This document shows positions 53,481-62,072 of a stretch of 64,000 bases of DNA, piece by piece. Location of the stretch: positions 5,553,501 to 5,617,500 of the forward strand of contig NZ_CP087190.1 in NCBI RefSeq assembly GCF_024749165.1, read 5' to 3'. Both the position numbers and the translations under genes were made by a program. Origin of the DNA: Pseudomonas sp. B21-023 (GTDB lineage: Bacteria > Pseudomonadota > Gammaproteobacteria > Pseudomonadales > Pseudomonadaceae). Within the stretch, counting starts at the first letter, position 1, and every line of letters starts with the position of its first letter. Below the pieces are notes generated by a model. It worked only from the letters and a program-made list of their open reading frames with translations, made no database searches and had not been told where the DNA came from.

Positions 53481-53921
53481 TCAGTCAGGAATACGCAGCA
53501 CTTGCCCCGGATAGATCTTGTTGGGGTCCTTCAGCATCGGCTTGTTCGCCTCGAAGATCTTGTTGTACTTGTTGGCATCGCCGTAGACCCGCTTGGAGAT
53601 GGCACTCAAGGTGTCACCCGTCTCGACCTCGATGAACCGGGCCGCCTGGGCCACCGGCCCGGTGACGGTGATCTGGTCATCCACCGAGGCCACACCGGCG
53701 ATGTTGCCGGCCGCCAGGATGATCTTCTCTTTCTCTTCCTGGCTGCTTACCTCGCCCTTGAGGATGACCTTGTCACCCTCTACAGTGGCCGAGATGTTCG
53801 GGTTGCCCAAACCAACGTCCTGGACGTGTTTCTTCAACTGTTCCTCGGCATTGGCATTGCCGGGGGTCAGCAGGTCGATCAACTTCTCGCCGGCTTCCTT
53901 CACGAAACTGAACAGGCTCAT
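53481..53921 (-). CDS. lysM: BON and LysM domain protein (Kbp/YgaU-like)
   Basis: The 146-residue protein lacks a signal peptide and has an N-terminal helix, a BON domain (about residues 20-90, IVLKGEVSSQEEKEKII-like region), and a C-terminal LysM domain (about 95-144: VETGDTLSAISKRVYGDANKYNKIFEAN). The same layout is found in E. coli Kbp (YgaU), a K+-binding cytoplasmic protein. The ATG at 53921 has AAAGGAG upstream. An open extension of nine codons is not favoured. Confidence 0.92.
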   Translation of the reverse strand: MSLFSFVKEAGEKLIDLLTPGNANAEEQLKKHVQDVGLGNPNISATVEGDKVILKGEVSSQEEKEKIILAAGNIAGVASVDDQITVTGPVAQAARFIEVETGDTLSAISKRVYGDANKYNKIFEANKPMLKDPNKIYPGQVLRIPD

Positions 53922-54096
53922 GTGGCGCTCCTTTGATGGTGAATCCATGGAAGCAGGAGTCTAGGCCAGGATCGGCCATCCCGCCCCGCTGCGACCAATC
54001 GACGCGCTCTATCACGACATAGACGCTAGCGATTAGACGCCACCGGCACAGGGGCCTAGGCTTGTAGGGTCAAACTGCCAGCCGGTATTCGCCCCG

Positions 54097-54924
54097 ATGA
54101 ACAGCAAGCCACCGGTCTGCGCGGCGTCCACGCCCTTTGCCCTGCCCGCCGCCAGCAACACCTACGACTATGTCCAGCTTTCCGATGCCGCCCGCGACAA
54201 TACCCCGCTGGCCGAGGAAGTGGCGCTGGCGATCGTCTACAACGGCCTGAACCAGGCGGTGATGCTGGTCAGCCCGACCGACCTGGAAGACTTCGCCGTC
54301 GGCTTCAGCGTGGGCAGCGGCATCGTCGCCGGTACCGAGGAAATCTACGATGTGAAGCTCTCCGGCAGCGGTTCGGCGCTGTATGCCGACCTGGAGATCT
54401 CCAGCCGCGCTTTCTGGAACCTGAAGAATCAGCGCCGTCAGCTGGCCGGCACCAGCGGCTGCGGCCTATGCGGCGTCGAGGCACTGGAGCAGGCATTGCC
54501 CGAGCTGGAGGTGCTGCCCGGGGCGCCGTTGCCGCCCGCGCACTGGCTGAAAGACCTGCGCCAGCGCATCGATGCCTTCCAGCCCCTCGGCCAGCATTGC
54601 GGAGCTGTTCACGCGGCGCTGTTCATGGACCGCGACGGCCAGCTGCTGCTGGGCCGCGAGGACATTGGCCGGCACAACGCCCTGGACAAGCTGATCGGCG
54701 CCCTGCTGCGCCAGCGCATCGACACCCAAGGGGGGCTGGCCATCGTCACCAGCCGCTGCAGCCTGGAACTGATCCAGAAGGTCCTGCGCGCCGGCATCCA
54801 GACCTTGGTGAGCCTTTCCGCGCCCACCGGCCTGGCCCTGCAATGGGCGCGAAAGCACAACCTCAACCTCATTCATCTGCCCAAACACAGCGCACCGCGG
54901 GTGTTCAGCCCAGCGGCGGAGTAG
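54097..54924 (+). CDS. fdhD: FdhD, formate dehydrogenase accessory sulfurtransferase
   Basis: The 275-residue protein has the CxxC loop at Cys122 and Cys125 (SGCGLCG), EDFAVGFSVGSGIV, a GREDIGRHNALDKLIG segment and SRCSLELIQKV, all FdhD marks. FdhD transfers sulfur from IscS to the molybdenum cofactor of formate dehydrogenases. The partner dehydrogenase gene starts nine bases after its stop. Confidence 0.95.
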   Translation: MNSKPPVCAASTPFALPAASNTYDYVQLSDAARDNTPLAEEVALAIVYNGLNQAVMLVSPTDLEDFAVGFSVGSGIVAGTEEIYDVKLSGSGSALYADLEISSRAFWNLKNQRRQLAGTSGCGLCGVEALEQALPELEVLPGAPLPPAHWLKDLRQRIDAFQPLGQHCGAVHAALFMDRDGQLLLGREDIGRHNALDKLIGALLRQRIDTQGGLAIVTSRCSLELIQKVLRAGIQTLVSLSAPTGLALQWARKHNLNLIHLPKHSAPRVFSPAAE

Positions 54925-54932
54925 CAACAGCC

Positions 54933-57278
54933 GTGACCTCCTACGAAAAACTGCCAGACAACGCCCCCGCCTCCACCCCTCGCTACAAGCCTTATCCCGG
55001 CCCCGCCGGCGGCTGGGGCGCGCTGCGCAGCGTGGCCAAGGCCTGGGTGGGCAGCGACAACGCCCTGAAGAACATCCGCGCCCTGCTCAAGACCAACCAG
55101 AACGGAGGCTTCGACTGCCCCGGCTGCGCCTGGGGCGACTCGCCCGAAAGCGGCATGGTCAAGTTCTGCGAGAACGGCGCCAAGGCGGTCAACTGGGAAG
55201 CCACCAAGCGCCGGGTGGACGCCGCGTTCTTCGCCCGCTACAGCGTGAGCGCGCTGCTGGGGCAGAGCGACTACTGGCTCGAGTATCAGGGCCGACTGAC
55301 CGAGCCAATGGTCTATGACCCGATCACCGACCGTTACCGGCCGATCGACTGGGACGCCGCCTTCGCCCTGATCGCCCGGCACCTGAACAACCTGGCAAGC
55401 CCCGACCAGGCCGAGTTCTATACCTCTGGCCGGGCCAGCAACGAGGCGGCCTATCTCTATCAGCTGTTCGTGCGCGCCTACGGCACCAACAACTTCCCCG
55501 ACTGCTCGAACATGTGCCACGAGGCCAGCGGCGTGGCCCTGGGCCAGAGCGTCGGCGTGGGCAAGGGCACGGTCACCTACGACGATTTCGAGCACGCCGA
55601 CACGATCTTCGTCTGGGGCCAGAATCCCGGCACCAACCACCCCCGCATGCTCGACCCGCTGCGTGACGCGGTGAAACGCGGCGCCCAGGTGGTGTGCGTC
55701 AACCCGCTCAAGGAGCGTGGCCTGGAGCGTTTCCAGCACCCGCAGAACCCGTTGGAGATGCTGACAAACAGCGACCGTCCGACCAACACGGCATTCTTCC
55801 GCCCGGCGCTGGGCGGCGACATGGCGCTGTTGCGCGGCATGGCCAAGTTCCTGCTGCAATGGGAGCGTGAGGCCCAGGCCAGCGGCGCGCCGGCCATCTT
55901 CGATCATGCCTTCATCGCCGAACACGGCCATGGCGTGGACGAATACCTGGCGGTGGTCGACGCCACCCCATGGGAACAGATCCAGGCCCAGTCCGGGCTG
56001 ACTCTGGCCGATATCGAGCTGTCGGCACGCATGTACTGCAAAGGCAAACGCGTGATCATGTGCTGGGCCATGGGCATCACCCAGCACCGCCATTCGGTGC
56101 CGACCATCCAGGAAATCGTCAACCTGATGCTGCTGCGCGGCAACCTCGGGGTACCGGGCGCCGGCCTGTGCCCGGTGCGCGGCCACAGCAACGTGCAGGG
56201 CGACCGCACCATGGGCATCAACGAACGCCCACCGGTGTTCCTGCTCGATGCCATCGAAAAACGCTTCGGCTTCCCGGTGCCACGCCACAACGGTCACAAC
56301 ACCGTCGAGGCCATCCACGCCATGCTGGAAGGCCGGGCCAAGGTGTTCATCGGCTTGGGCGGCAACTTCGCCCAGGCCACGCCGGACACCGAGCGCACCG
56401 CCCAGGCGCTGCGCAACTGCGAGTTGACCGTGCATATCAGCACCAAGCTCAACCGCAGCCACCTGATTCACGGCAAACAGGCGTTGATCCTGCCTTGCCT
56501 GGGCCGCACCGATATCGACCTGCAGGGCGAAGGCCCACAGGCGGTGACGGTGGAGGACTCCTTCAGCATGGTCCACGCCTCCAACGGCCAGCTCAAGCCG
56601 CTGTCTCGACAGATGCGCTCGGAGCCAGCCGTGGTTGCCGGCATCGCCGCCGCCACCCTGGGCAAGCAGCCAGTGGACTGGCACTGGCTGGTGGCCGACT
56701 ACGACCGCATCCGCGACCTGATCGCCGACACCATCCCGGGCTTCACCGACTTCAACGAGCGTCTGCGACTGCCCGGCGGCTTCTATCTCGGCAACAGCGC
56801 CGGCAGCCGCCAGTGGAAGACCGCCAGCGGCCGCGCCAACTTCAAGGCCAACCTCCTACCGGACAGCCTGCTCGACGAACGCGTGCGCGCCAGCGGCCAG
56901 CTCCCGGACCTGATCATGCAGTCGATGCGCTCGCACGATCAGTACAACACCACCATCTATGGCATGGACGACCGCTACCGCGGCGTGCGCGGCCAGCGCG
57001 ACGTACTGTTCGCCAACGAAGCCGACATCGTCCGTCTGGGCTTCCAGCCGGGGCAGAAGGTCGACATCGTGTCACTGTGGGGCGATGAGCACGTACGCCG
57101 GGTACATGGCTTCACCCTCCTGGCGTTCGACATCCCCGCCGGCCAGGCGGCGGCGTACTACCCTGAGGTGAACCCGCTGGTGCCGCTGGAGAGCATCGGT
57201 GACGGCAGCCACACGCCGACGTCGAAGTTCATCGCCATCAAGCTGGAGCGCGCGCGGGACGACGGGCGCATCATCTGA
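54933..57278 (+). CDS. FdhF/YdeP-type molybdopterin oxidoreductase
   Basis: The 781-residue protein fits the molybdopterin oxidoreductase family: an early FDCPGCAWGD cysteine pair, active-site-region CSNMCHEASG, WGQNPGTNHPRML, GNLGVPGAGLCPVRGHSNVQGDRTMGI, and a C-terminal dinucleotide-binding domain. It uses Cys and shows no TGA codon for selenocysteine. The YdeP-like group lacks the clear N-terminal [4Fe-4S] set of FdhF; its electron partner is not in this window. GTG at 54933 is the start, with GGAG about 11 bases before it. Coupling with fdhD supports formate oxidation, unproven. Confidence 0.88.
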   Translation: MTSYEKLPDNAPASTPRYKPYPGPAGGWGALRSVAKAWVGSDNALKNIRALLKTNQNGGFDCPGCAWGDSPESGMVKFCENGAKAVNWEATKRRVDAAFFARYSVSALLGQSDYWLEYQGRLTEPMVYDPITDRYRPIDWDAAFALIARHLNNLASPDQAEFYTSGRASNEAAYLYQLFVRAYGTNNFPDCSNMCHEASGVALGQSVGVGKGTVTYDDFEHADTIFVWGQNPGTNHPRMLDPLRDAVKRGAQVVCVNPLKERGLERFQHPQNPLEMLTNSDRPTNTAFFRPALGGDMALLRGMAKFLLQWEREAQASGAPAIFDHAFIAEHGHGVDEYLAVVDATPWEQIQAQSGLTLADIELSARMYCKGKRVIMCWAMGITQHRHSVPTIQEIVNLMLLRGNLGVPGAGLCPVRGHSNVQGDRTMGINERPPVFLLDAIEKRFGFPVPRHNGHNTVEAIHAMLEGRAKVFIGLGGNFAQATPDTERTAQALRNCELTVHISTKLNRSHLIHGKQALILPCLGRTDIDLQGEGPQAVTVEDSFSMVHASNGQLKPLSRQMRSEPAVVAGIAAATLGKQPVDWHWLVADYDRIRDLIADTIPGFTDFNERLRLPGGFYLGNSAGSRQWKTASGRANFKANLLPDSLLDERVRASGQLPDLIMQSMRSHDQYNTTIYGMDDRYRGVRGQRDVLFANEADIVRLGFQPGQKVDIVSLWGDEHVRRVHGFTLLAFDIPAGQAAAYYPEVNPLVPLESIGDGSHTPTSKFIAIKLERARDDGRII

Positions 57279-57312
57279 TTCGCGCCCGGCAAAGCTGAAC
57301 GCCGCCCACAAA

Positions 57313-57343
57313 AAAGCCCTGTTCCGCAACGGTTCAGGGCTTT
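57313..57343 (+). terminator. Terminator after the formate dehydrogenase gene
   Basis: AAAGCCCTG and CAGGGCTTT pair, with an inner CCG/CGG stem around CAA. The arm itself ends in TTT; only a short T run follows, so strength is moderate. Confidence 0.7.
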
Positions 57344-57501
57344 GTCATAAGTACCTCAGACAAGCAAAAATCGAGAAAGTTTCATACACAATTCAATAAC
57401 TTAGAGAATTGTGTACAACTCGTGCTACTCGTCGGATTCCGATTGCCAGCCGCTTCGCCGAGCCTCAAATTCCGCATCGTCATCCCTCTGAGGCTCTCTT
57501 G

Positions 57502-57984
57502 ATGAAGAAGTACTCCTCGATTCTGTTGTTGTCTTTCGGTCTGCTCAGCGGCGTTGCCATGGCAGGCGGCACCACCGAGGCCGGCATTGGCGGCGCGTTG
57601 GGTGGGGTACTGGGCTCCGTGGTGGGCAACTCGATCGGTGGCAGCACCGGCGGTGCCATCGGTGCCGGCCTGGGTGGCGCGGCCGGCGGTGCCCTGGGTG
57701 CCGACAAGCGCCAGCGCGGCGAAGCGGCCATCGGTGGCGCACTGGGCGCGGCCGGCGGCAACGTGGTTGGTCGATCGGTGGGCGGTACCACCGGTAGCTA
57801 CATCGGTGCGGCGGCCGGCGGTGGCGCCGGGGGCGCACTGGGTAACTACATGGGCAACAAGGCCGACGAAGACGAGCGCCATGAATCGCGCCGCTACCGT
57901 CGTGACTACGATGACCGCCGCCATTACGACCGCGGCCATCACTACGGCCACCGCAAGCACAAACGCCACTGGCGCCATGACTGA
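57502..57984 (+). CDS. Glycine-zipper exported protein with His/Arg-rich tail
   Basis: The 160-residue product has a signal peptide (about 21 residues, MKKYSSILLLSFGLLSGVAMA), then a long glycine-zipper region (about 25-115, repeated GGALGG and GAGLGG-type units) that can form oligomeric membrane helices. The last 45 residues are highly charged, with alternating Arg, Asp and His (DRGHHYGHRKHKRH). The function is unknown; a metal or peptidoglycan contact is a guess from composition. A GAGG lies eight bases before the ATG and a terminator follows. Confidence 0.8.
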   Translation: MKKYSSILLLSFGLLSGVAMAGGTTEAGIGGALGGVLGSVVGNSIGGSTGGAIGAGLGGAAGGALGADKRQRGEAAIGGALGAAGGNVVGRSVGGTTGSYIGAAAGGGAGGALGNYMGNKADEDERHESRRYRRDYDDRRHYDRGHHYGHRKHKRHWRHD

Positions 57985-58008
57985 TCGCCAGGCTTAAGCC
58001 TGACGCCT

Positions 58009-58038
58009 AAGGCCCTGCCCTCACCGGCAGGGCCTTTT
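58009..58038 (+). terminator. Terminator after the glycine-zipper gene
   Basis: AAGGCCCTGCC and GGCAGGGCCTT form an 11-bp stem around a 6-base loop, followed by TTTTCGTTT. Confidence 0.9.
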
Positions 58039-58193
58039 CGTTTGCAGACAAGCCTGGGGATTAAGGGCCACCCCGATATGGAGGCCACTAGCCACTAGTT
58101 ATCATCGCTGTTTCGACCACGTACAGGACGCAGGGAATGCGCGCGACCTTCACCGATCTCATCTGTCTGCCCCGAGCCAGGAGAGGCTGAAGG

Positions 58194-59003
58194 ATGCCCA
58201 GCCGCCGCCCGCCACTGCTCAGCGAAGCCGGCTTTGCTTCGATACGCCAGCGCGTGATGCAGGCTACCGGCGTGCAACTGGCCGATGATCGCCGGGCCGT
58301 GGTCGCGGCACGTCTGCACAAGCGCCTGAAAGCGCTGGGCCTGGCTAGCTTCGAGCATTACCTCAGCTTGCTCGAAAGCCCACAGGGCACAAACGAGCAC
58401 GAGCACCTGCTGCGCCTGCTGGTCGCCCGCGACAGCTACTTCTTTCGCGAACATCGCCATTTCGAATGCCTGGCCCGCTGGCTGGCCGAGCTCGACCACC
58501 CCGCTCGCCTGTGGAGCGCAGCCTGCGCCACCGGCGAGGAGGCCTGGAGCCTGGCCATGGTCGCCGCAGAAAAAGCCCGCCACCCAGGCTGGCAGCTGCT
58601 GGCCAGCGATTTCGACCCGCAACTGCTGGAAACCGCAGGCGCCGGGATCTACGACATCGCCCAGGCCCGCTACTTCCCCGAGGGCTGGCTGACCCGGCAC
58701 TGCCTGTGCGGCGTCGGCGAGACGGCCGGGCGACTGCGCATCGCACCAGCCCTGCGCGAGCAGGTACGCTTCGAGGCCATCAACCTGATCCGGCCCCTGC
58801 CTGCCCACCTCGGCAGCTTCGACGTCATCTTGTTGCGCAACCTGCTGTCGAGCCTGGCGCCACGCTACAAGAGCGAGATGCTCCAGCAGTTGCTAGCGCA
58901 CCTGCGCCCCGGTGGCCTGCTGATCATCGGCCACAGCGAAAGCGTCCACGCGCTGGGCCTGCCCCTGCGCCCGCTACTGCCGTCGGTGTTCGAACGCCTA
59001 TGA
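58194..59003 (+). CDS. cheR: CheR-type protein-glutamate methyltransferase (orphan)
   Basis: The 269-residue protein has the CheR N-terminal helical domain and SAM-binding WSAACATGEEAWSLAM, a YFFRE segment, and the C-terminal LAHLRPGGLLIIGHSESV. In the usual RNVLIYF motif it reads RNLLSSL, so that region has diverged. No chemoreceptor or che gene is adjacent in this window, but a NarL-type response regulator follows. Methylation of a chemoreceptor is the family function; the actual partner here is unknown. An AGG ribosome site precedes the ATG. Confidence 0.85.
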   Translation: MPSRRPPLLSEAGFASIRQRVMQATGVQLADDRRAVVAARLHKRLKALGLASFEHYLSLLESPQGTNEHEHLLRLLVARDSYFFREHRHFECLARWLAELDHPARLWSAACATGEEAWSLAMVAAEKARHPGWQLLASDFDPQLLETAGAGIYDIAQARYFPEGWLTRHCLCGVGETAGRLRIAPALREQVRFEAINLIRPLPAHLGSFDVILLRNLLSSLAPRYKSEMLQQLLAHLRPGGLLIIGHSESVHALGLPLRPLLPSVFERL

Positions 59004-59121
59004 TAATAGGCACTGCCGCGCCAATCGGCAGACAAGGACTGATCGCGCAGTTGCGCGGCAGTGCGCTTTCGGATCGAGCAGGCCTGCCGCCCCCCTTCCC
59101 TTGCGAAACAGGCCCTAATCC

Positions 59122-59778
59122 ATGCCTTGCCGAATCCTGCTTGCCGATCATTCGCCCCTCTTCCGCGCCGGCCTGCGTGCCTTGCTGGAGCAGAAGAAAG
59201 ATTTCGTCGTGGTGGGCGACACCGGTGATGCCATGAATGCCGTGAGCCTGGCCGAAAAGCTCAAGCCGGACATCGTGGTGCTCGACATGAGCGGCGAACT
59301 GGACGGCCAACAGGCCCTGCAGGAACTGTTCATCCGCGCCCCCGCCAGCCGGGTGCTGATGTTCTCGCCACGCTCGGAGCTTGAGCATGTAATGAGCTGC
59401 CTGCAGCTCGGCGCCCATGGTTTCCTGCTCAAGAACGCCACGGTGACCGAGCTGGAGCAGGCCCTGCAGACCCTGCGCGGCGGTGGCCAGTACCTGTCTT
59501 CGGCGGTGCTGCCGATGGTCATCGGCCAGGCCCTCAAGCACAGCCGCAAGCGCGTTGCCAACCAGGTCCAGCCGCCGCCCCTGACCACCCGCCAGCTGGA
59601 GATCCTGCGCCTGATCGCCCGGGGCGAGACCACTCGCTCCATCGCCGACGGCCTGGGGTTGAGCATCAAGACCGTAGAGGCGCACCGCTCGCAGATCATG
59701 CACCGCCTGCAGATCCACGACGTGCCCGGCCTGGTGCTGTTCGCCGTGCGCGAAGGGATCATTCGACTCAACGATTGA
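59122..59778 (+). CDS. NarL/FixJ-family response regulator
   Basis: The 218-residue protein has an N-terminal receiver domain with the phosphorylation site Asp55 (VVLDMSG) and conserved lysine in FLLKNA, a linker, and a LuxR-type helix-turn-helix (LTTRQLEILRLIARGETTRSI and SIKTVEAHRSQIMHRLQI). No histidine kinase lies next to it. The orphan CheR gene ends 118 bases upstream; a shared pathway is a guess. The tail overlaps the convergent thioesterase gene by 11 bases. Confidence 0.9.
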   Translation: MPCRILLADHSPLFRAGLRALLEQKKDFVVVGDTGDAMNAVSLAEKLKPDIVVLDMSGELDGQQALQELFIRAPASRVLMFSPRSELEHVMSCLQLGAHGFLLKNATVTELEQALQTLRGGGQYLSSAVLPMVIGQALKHSRKRVANQVQPPPLTTRQLEILRLIARGETTRSIADGLGLSIKTVEAHRSQIMHRLQIHDVPGLVLFAVREGIIRLND

Positions 59779-60202
59779 GTGACAGCCCGGCGAGGATCAG
59801 TTGCAGCGTTTCCGGAAGTGCCGCCGGGCGGCCCGACGCGCGTTCGATGAACACCTGCACCACTCCACCCGCCGCGCAGGCTTCGGTCTCGCCCGGGCGG
59901 AACAGCGCCAGGCGGAACTCAACGGTGCTGCCCGCCAGACGGGTCACCCCCAGGCCCACCTCAAGTACGTCGGGAAAGCCAGGCAAGGCGAAGAAGTCTG
60001 CCGCAGAACTCACGACGAAAGCGGCCAGGTCACCGTCGCGCAGGTCCAGCTCGGCCTGTTCGACCAGGAAAGCCTGGATCGCGGTTTCGAAGAAGGCATG
60101 CACGGTGGAACCGGCGAGGTGACCGTTGTGGTCGTTGTCCTGGGGACGGGTGAGGATGGGATGGAAATGGGAGAAGGCGGAGCGTTGCGGAGACTCGGTC
60201 AT
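59768..60202 (-). CDS. Acyl-CoA thioesterase, 4HBT (YbgC-like) family
   Basis: The 144-residue hotdog protein has HFHPILTRPQDNDHNGHLAGSTVHAFFETAIQAFL, in which the usual 4HBT motif has Asp followed by x-N-G-H, as in acyl-CoA thioesterases of the YbgC type. The substrate is not predictable. The chosen ATG lies at 60202; the open frame continues 23 codons upstream without a good start. Its end overlaps the regulator gene. Confidence 0.85.
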   Translation of the reverse strand: MTESPQRSAFSHFHPILTRPQDNDHNGHLAGSTVHAFFETAIQAFLVEQAELDLRDGDLAAFVVSSAADFFALPGFPDVLEVGLGVTRLAGSTVEFRLALFRPGETEACAAGGVVQVFIERASGRPAALPETLQLILAGLSLNR

Positions 60203-60307
60203 GGGGCCATCTGCATTCTGGTGGGTACCCTGCCAGTGAAACAGATTCTGCCAGTACTGTATCGCCCCCATCGCAGACCAAACCCGTTCCTACATCGAAT
60301 AACGAAA

Positions 60308-60329
60308 AAGCCGCCCCGAGGGGCGGCTT
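60308..60329 (-). terminator. Terminator after pckA
   Basis: AAGCCGCCCC and GGGGCGGCTT form a 10-bp stem with a 2-base loop; on the minus strand TTTTTCGTT follows. Confidence 0.9.
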
Positions 60330-60351
60330 CCTTATCCGAACCGGCAGCAGC

Positions 60352-61893
60352 TTACAGCTGCGGACCAGCGGCCTTGATGGCGTCGGAAACGTCGAACTTC
60401 TTGAAGTTCTCGGTGAACAGTGTGGCCAGGCCCTTGGCAGCTTCGTCGTAGGCAGCCTTGTCAGCCCAGGTGTTGCGCGGGTTGAGCAGCTCGGTCTCGA
60501 CGCCCGGAACGACCTTCGGCACGTCCAGGTTGATGATGTCCAGGTGCTCGGTCTCTGCACCGACCAGCGCGCCGCTCTGGATGGCAGCGATCACGCCACG
60601 GGTGGTGGGGATGCTGAAGCGCTTGCCAACGCCGTAGCCACCACCGGTCCAGCCAGTGTTGACCAGGTAGACCTTGGAGCCGAACGCCTTGATACGCTTG
60701 ATCAGCAGCTCGGCGTAGACGCCGGCTGGGCGCGGAAAGAACGGTGCGCCGAAGCAGGTGGAGAAGGTCGACTTGATGCCGCTGCCCGAACCCATTTCGG
60801 TGGAACCGACCAGCGCGGTGTAGCCGGACAGGAAGTGGTAGGCCGCCTGCTCGTTGTTCAGGATCGACACTGGCGGCAGCACGCCGGTCAGGTCGCAGGT
60901 CAGGAAGATGACCGCGTTCGGCTCGCCGCCCAGGTTCTTCTCGGAGACCTTGGCTACGTGGGTCAGCGGGTAGGCTGCGCGGCTGTTCTGGGTCAGGCTC
61001 ACGTCGGCGTAGTCGGCGTGCTTGGCATCGTCGATGACGACGTTTTCCAGCACCGCGCCGTGCTTGATGGCTTTCCAGATGACCGGCTCGTTCTTCTCGG
61101 ACAGGTCGATGCACTTGGCATAGCAACCGCCTTCGATGTTGAAGACCACGCCTTCGCCCCATCCGTGCTCGTCGTCACCGATCAGGTAGCGGCTTTCATC
61201 GGCCGACAGGGTGGTCTTGCCGGTACCGGACAGGCCGAAGAACAGGGTGACGTCACCCGCTTCGCCGATGTTGGCGGCGCAGTGCATCGGCAGCACGTCG
61301 GCGGCCGGCAGCAGGAAGTTCTGCACAGAGAACATGGCTTTCTTCATTTCACCGGCGTAACGCATGCCGGCGATCAGCACTTTCTTCTGGGCGAAGTTGA
61401 TGATCACGCAGCCATCGGAATTGGTGCCGTCACGCTCTGGCACGCACTCGAAGTTGGCGACGTTGAGGACCTGCCACTCATCGCGGCCAGCCGGGTTGTA
61501 CTGGGCCGGGTTGATGAACAGGCAACGGCCGAACAGGTTCTGCCAGGCGGTCTGGGTGGTCATTTTCACCGGCAGGTAGTGCTCGGCGGCAGCGCCTACG
61601 TGAACGTAGGAAACGAAGTGATCCTGGGCGTTGTTGAACGCCTCTACGCGGTCCCACAGGGCATCGAACTTGTCGGCCGGGAACTTGCGGTTGATCGGGC
61701 CCCAGCCAATCTGGTCCTGGGTGGAAGGTTCTTCGACGATGAAACGGTCAGCCGGCGAACGGCCGGTGCGATGACCGGTTTCCACCACCAGCGCGCCGGT
61801 ATCGGCCAGCACGCCTTCACCGCGGGACAGCGCTTCATTTACCAGCTCATCGACGCTCAGGTCGGTGTACACGGTGTTGTTGGCTTGCGTCAT
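60352..61893 (-). CDS. pckA: ATP-dependent phosphoenolpyruvate carboxykinase
   Basis: The 513-residue enzyme contains the kinase-1a P-loop GLSGTGKTTLSA (Lys226), kinase-2 motif GDDEHGWGEG, and GCYAKCIDL, all diagnostic of ATP-type PckA. It converts oxaloacetate and ATP into phosphoenolpyruvate, the first step of gluconeogenesis from organic acids. The length matches the Pseudomonas enzyme. ATG 61893 with a GGGGT upstream is the likely start. The gene stands alone, with a terminator downstream. Confidence 0.97.
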   Translation of the reverse strand: MTQANNTVYTDLSVDELVNEALSRGEGVLADTGALVVETGHRTGRSPADRFIVEEPSTQDQIGWGPINRKFPADKFDALWDRVEAFNNAQDHFVSYVHVGAAAEHYLPVKMTTQTAWQNLFGRCLFINPAQYNPAGRDEWQVLNVANFECVPERDGTNSDGCVIINFAQKKVLIAGMRYAGEMKKAMFSVQNFLLPAADVLPMHCAANIGEAGDVTLFFGLSGTGKTTLSADESRYLIGDDEHGWGEGVVFNIEGGCYAKCIDLSEKNEPVIWKAIKHGAVLENVVIDDAKHADYADVSLTQNSRAAYPLTHVAKVSEKNLGGEPNAVIFLTCDLTGVLPPVSILNNEQAAYHFLSGYTALVGSTEMGSGSGIKSTFSTCFGAPFFPRPAGVYAELLIKRIKAFGSKVYLVNTGWTGGGYGVGKRFSIPTTRGVIAAIQSGALVGAETEHLDIINLDVPKVVPGVETELLNPRNTWADKAAYDEAAKGLATLFTENFKKFDVSDAIKAAGPQL

Positions 61894-62012
61894 GAGATAC
61901 CCCATCCGGCCCGAGGCCGAGTGCTCCAAACGTTTTGTAGTTGTCTCGAAAAAACTACTACAGCGAAAAAAGTGGCCGGATTATGCCAGAAAAGCCCAAA
62001 AAAAGTAGGCCC

Positions 62013-62051
62013 CTCCTGTCAGAACTGCGCTTTTGCGCAATTCGACAGGAG
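62013..62051 (-). terminator. Terminator after hslO
   Basis: CTCCTGTC and GACAGGAG pair around an inner TGCGC/GCGCA stem; on the minus strand TTTTTTT follows the hairpin after 8 bases. Confidence 0.85.
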
Positions 62052-62072
62052 TATTTCCTGTAGTGAACCGTT

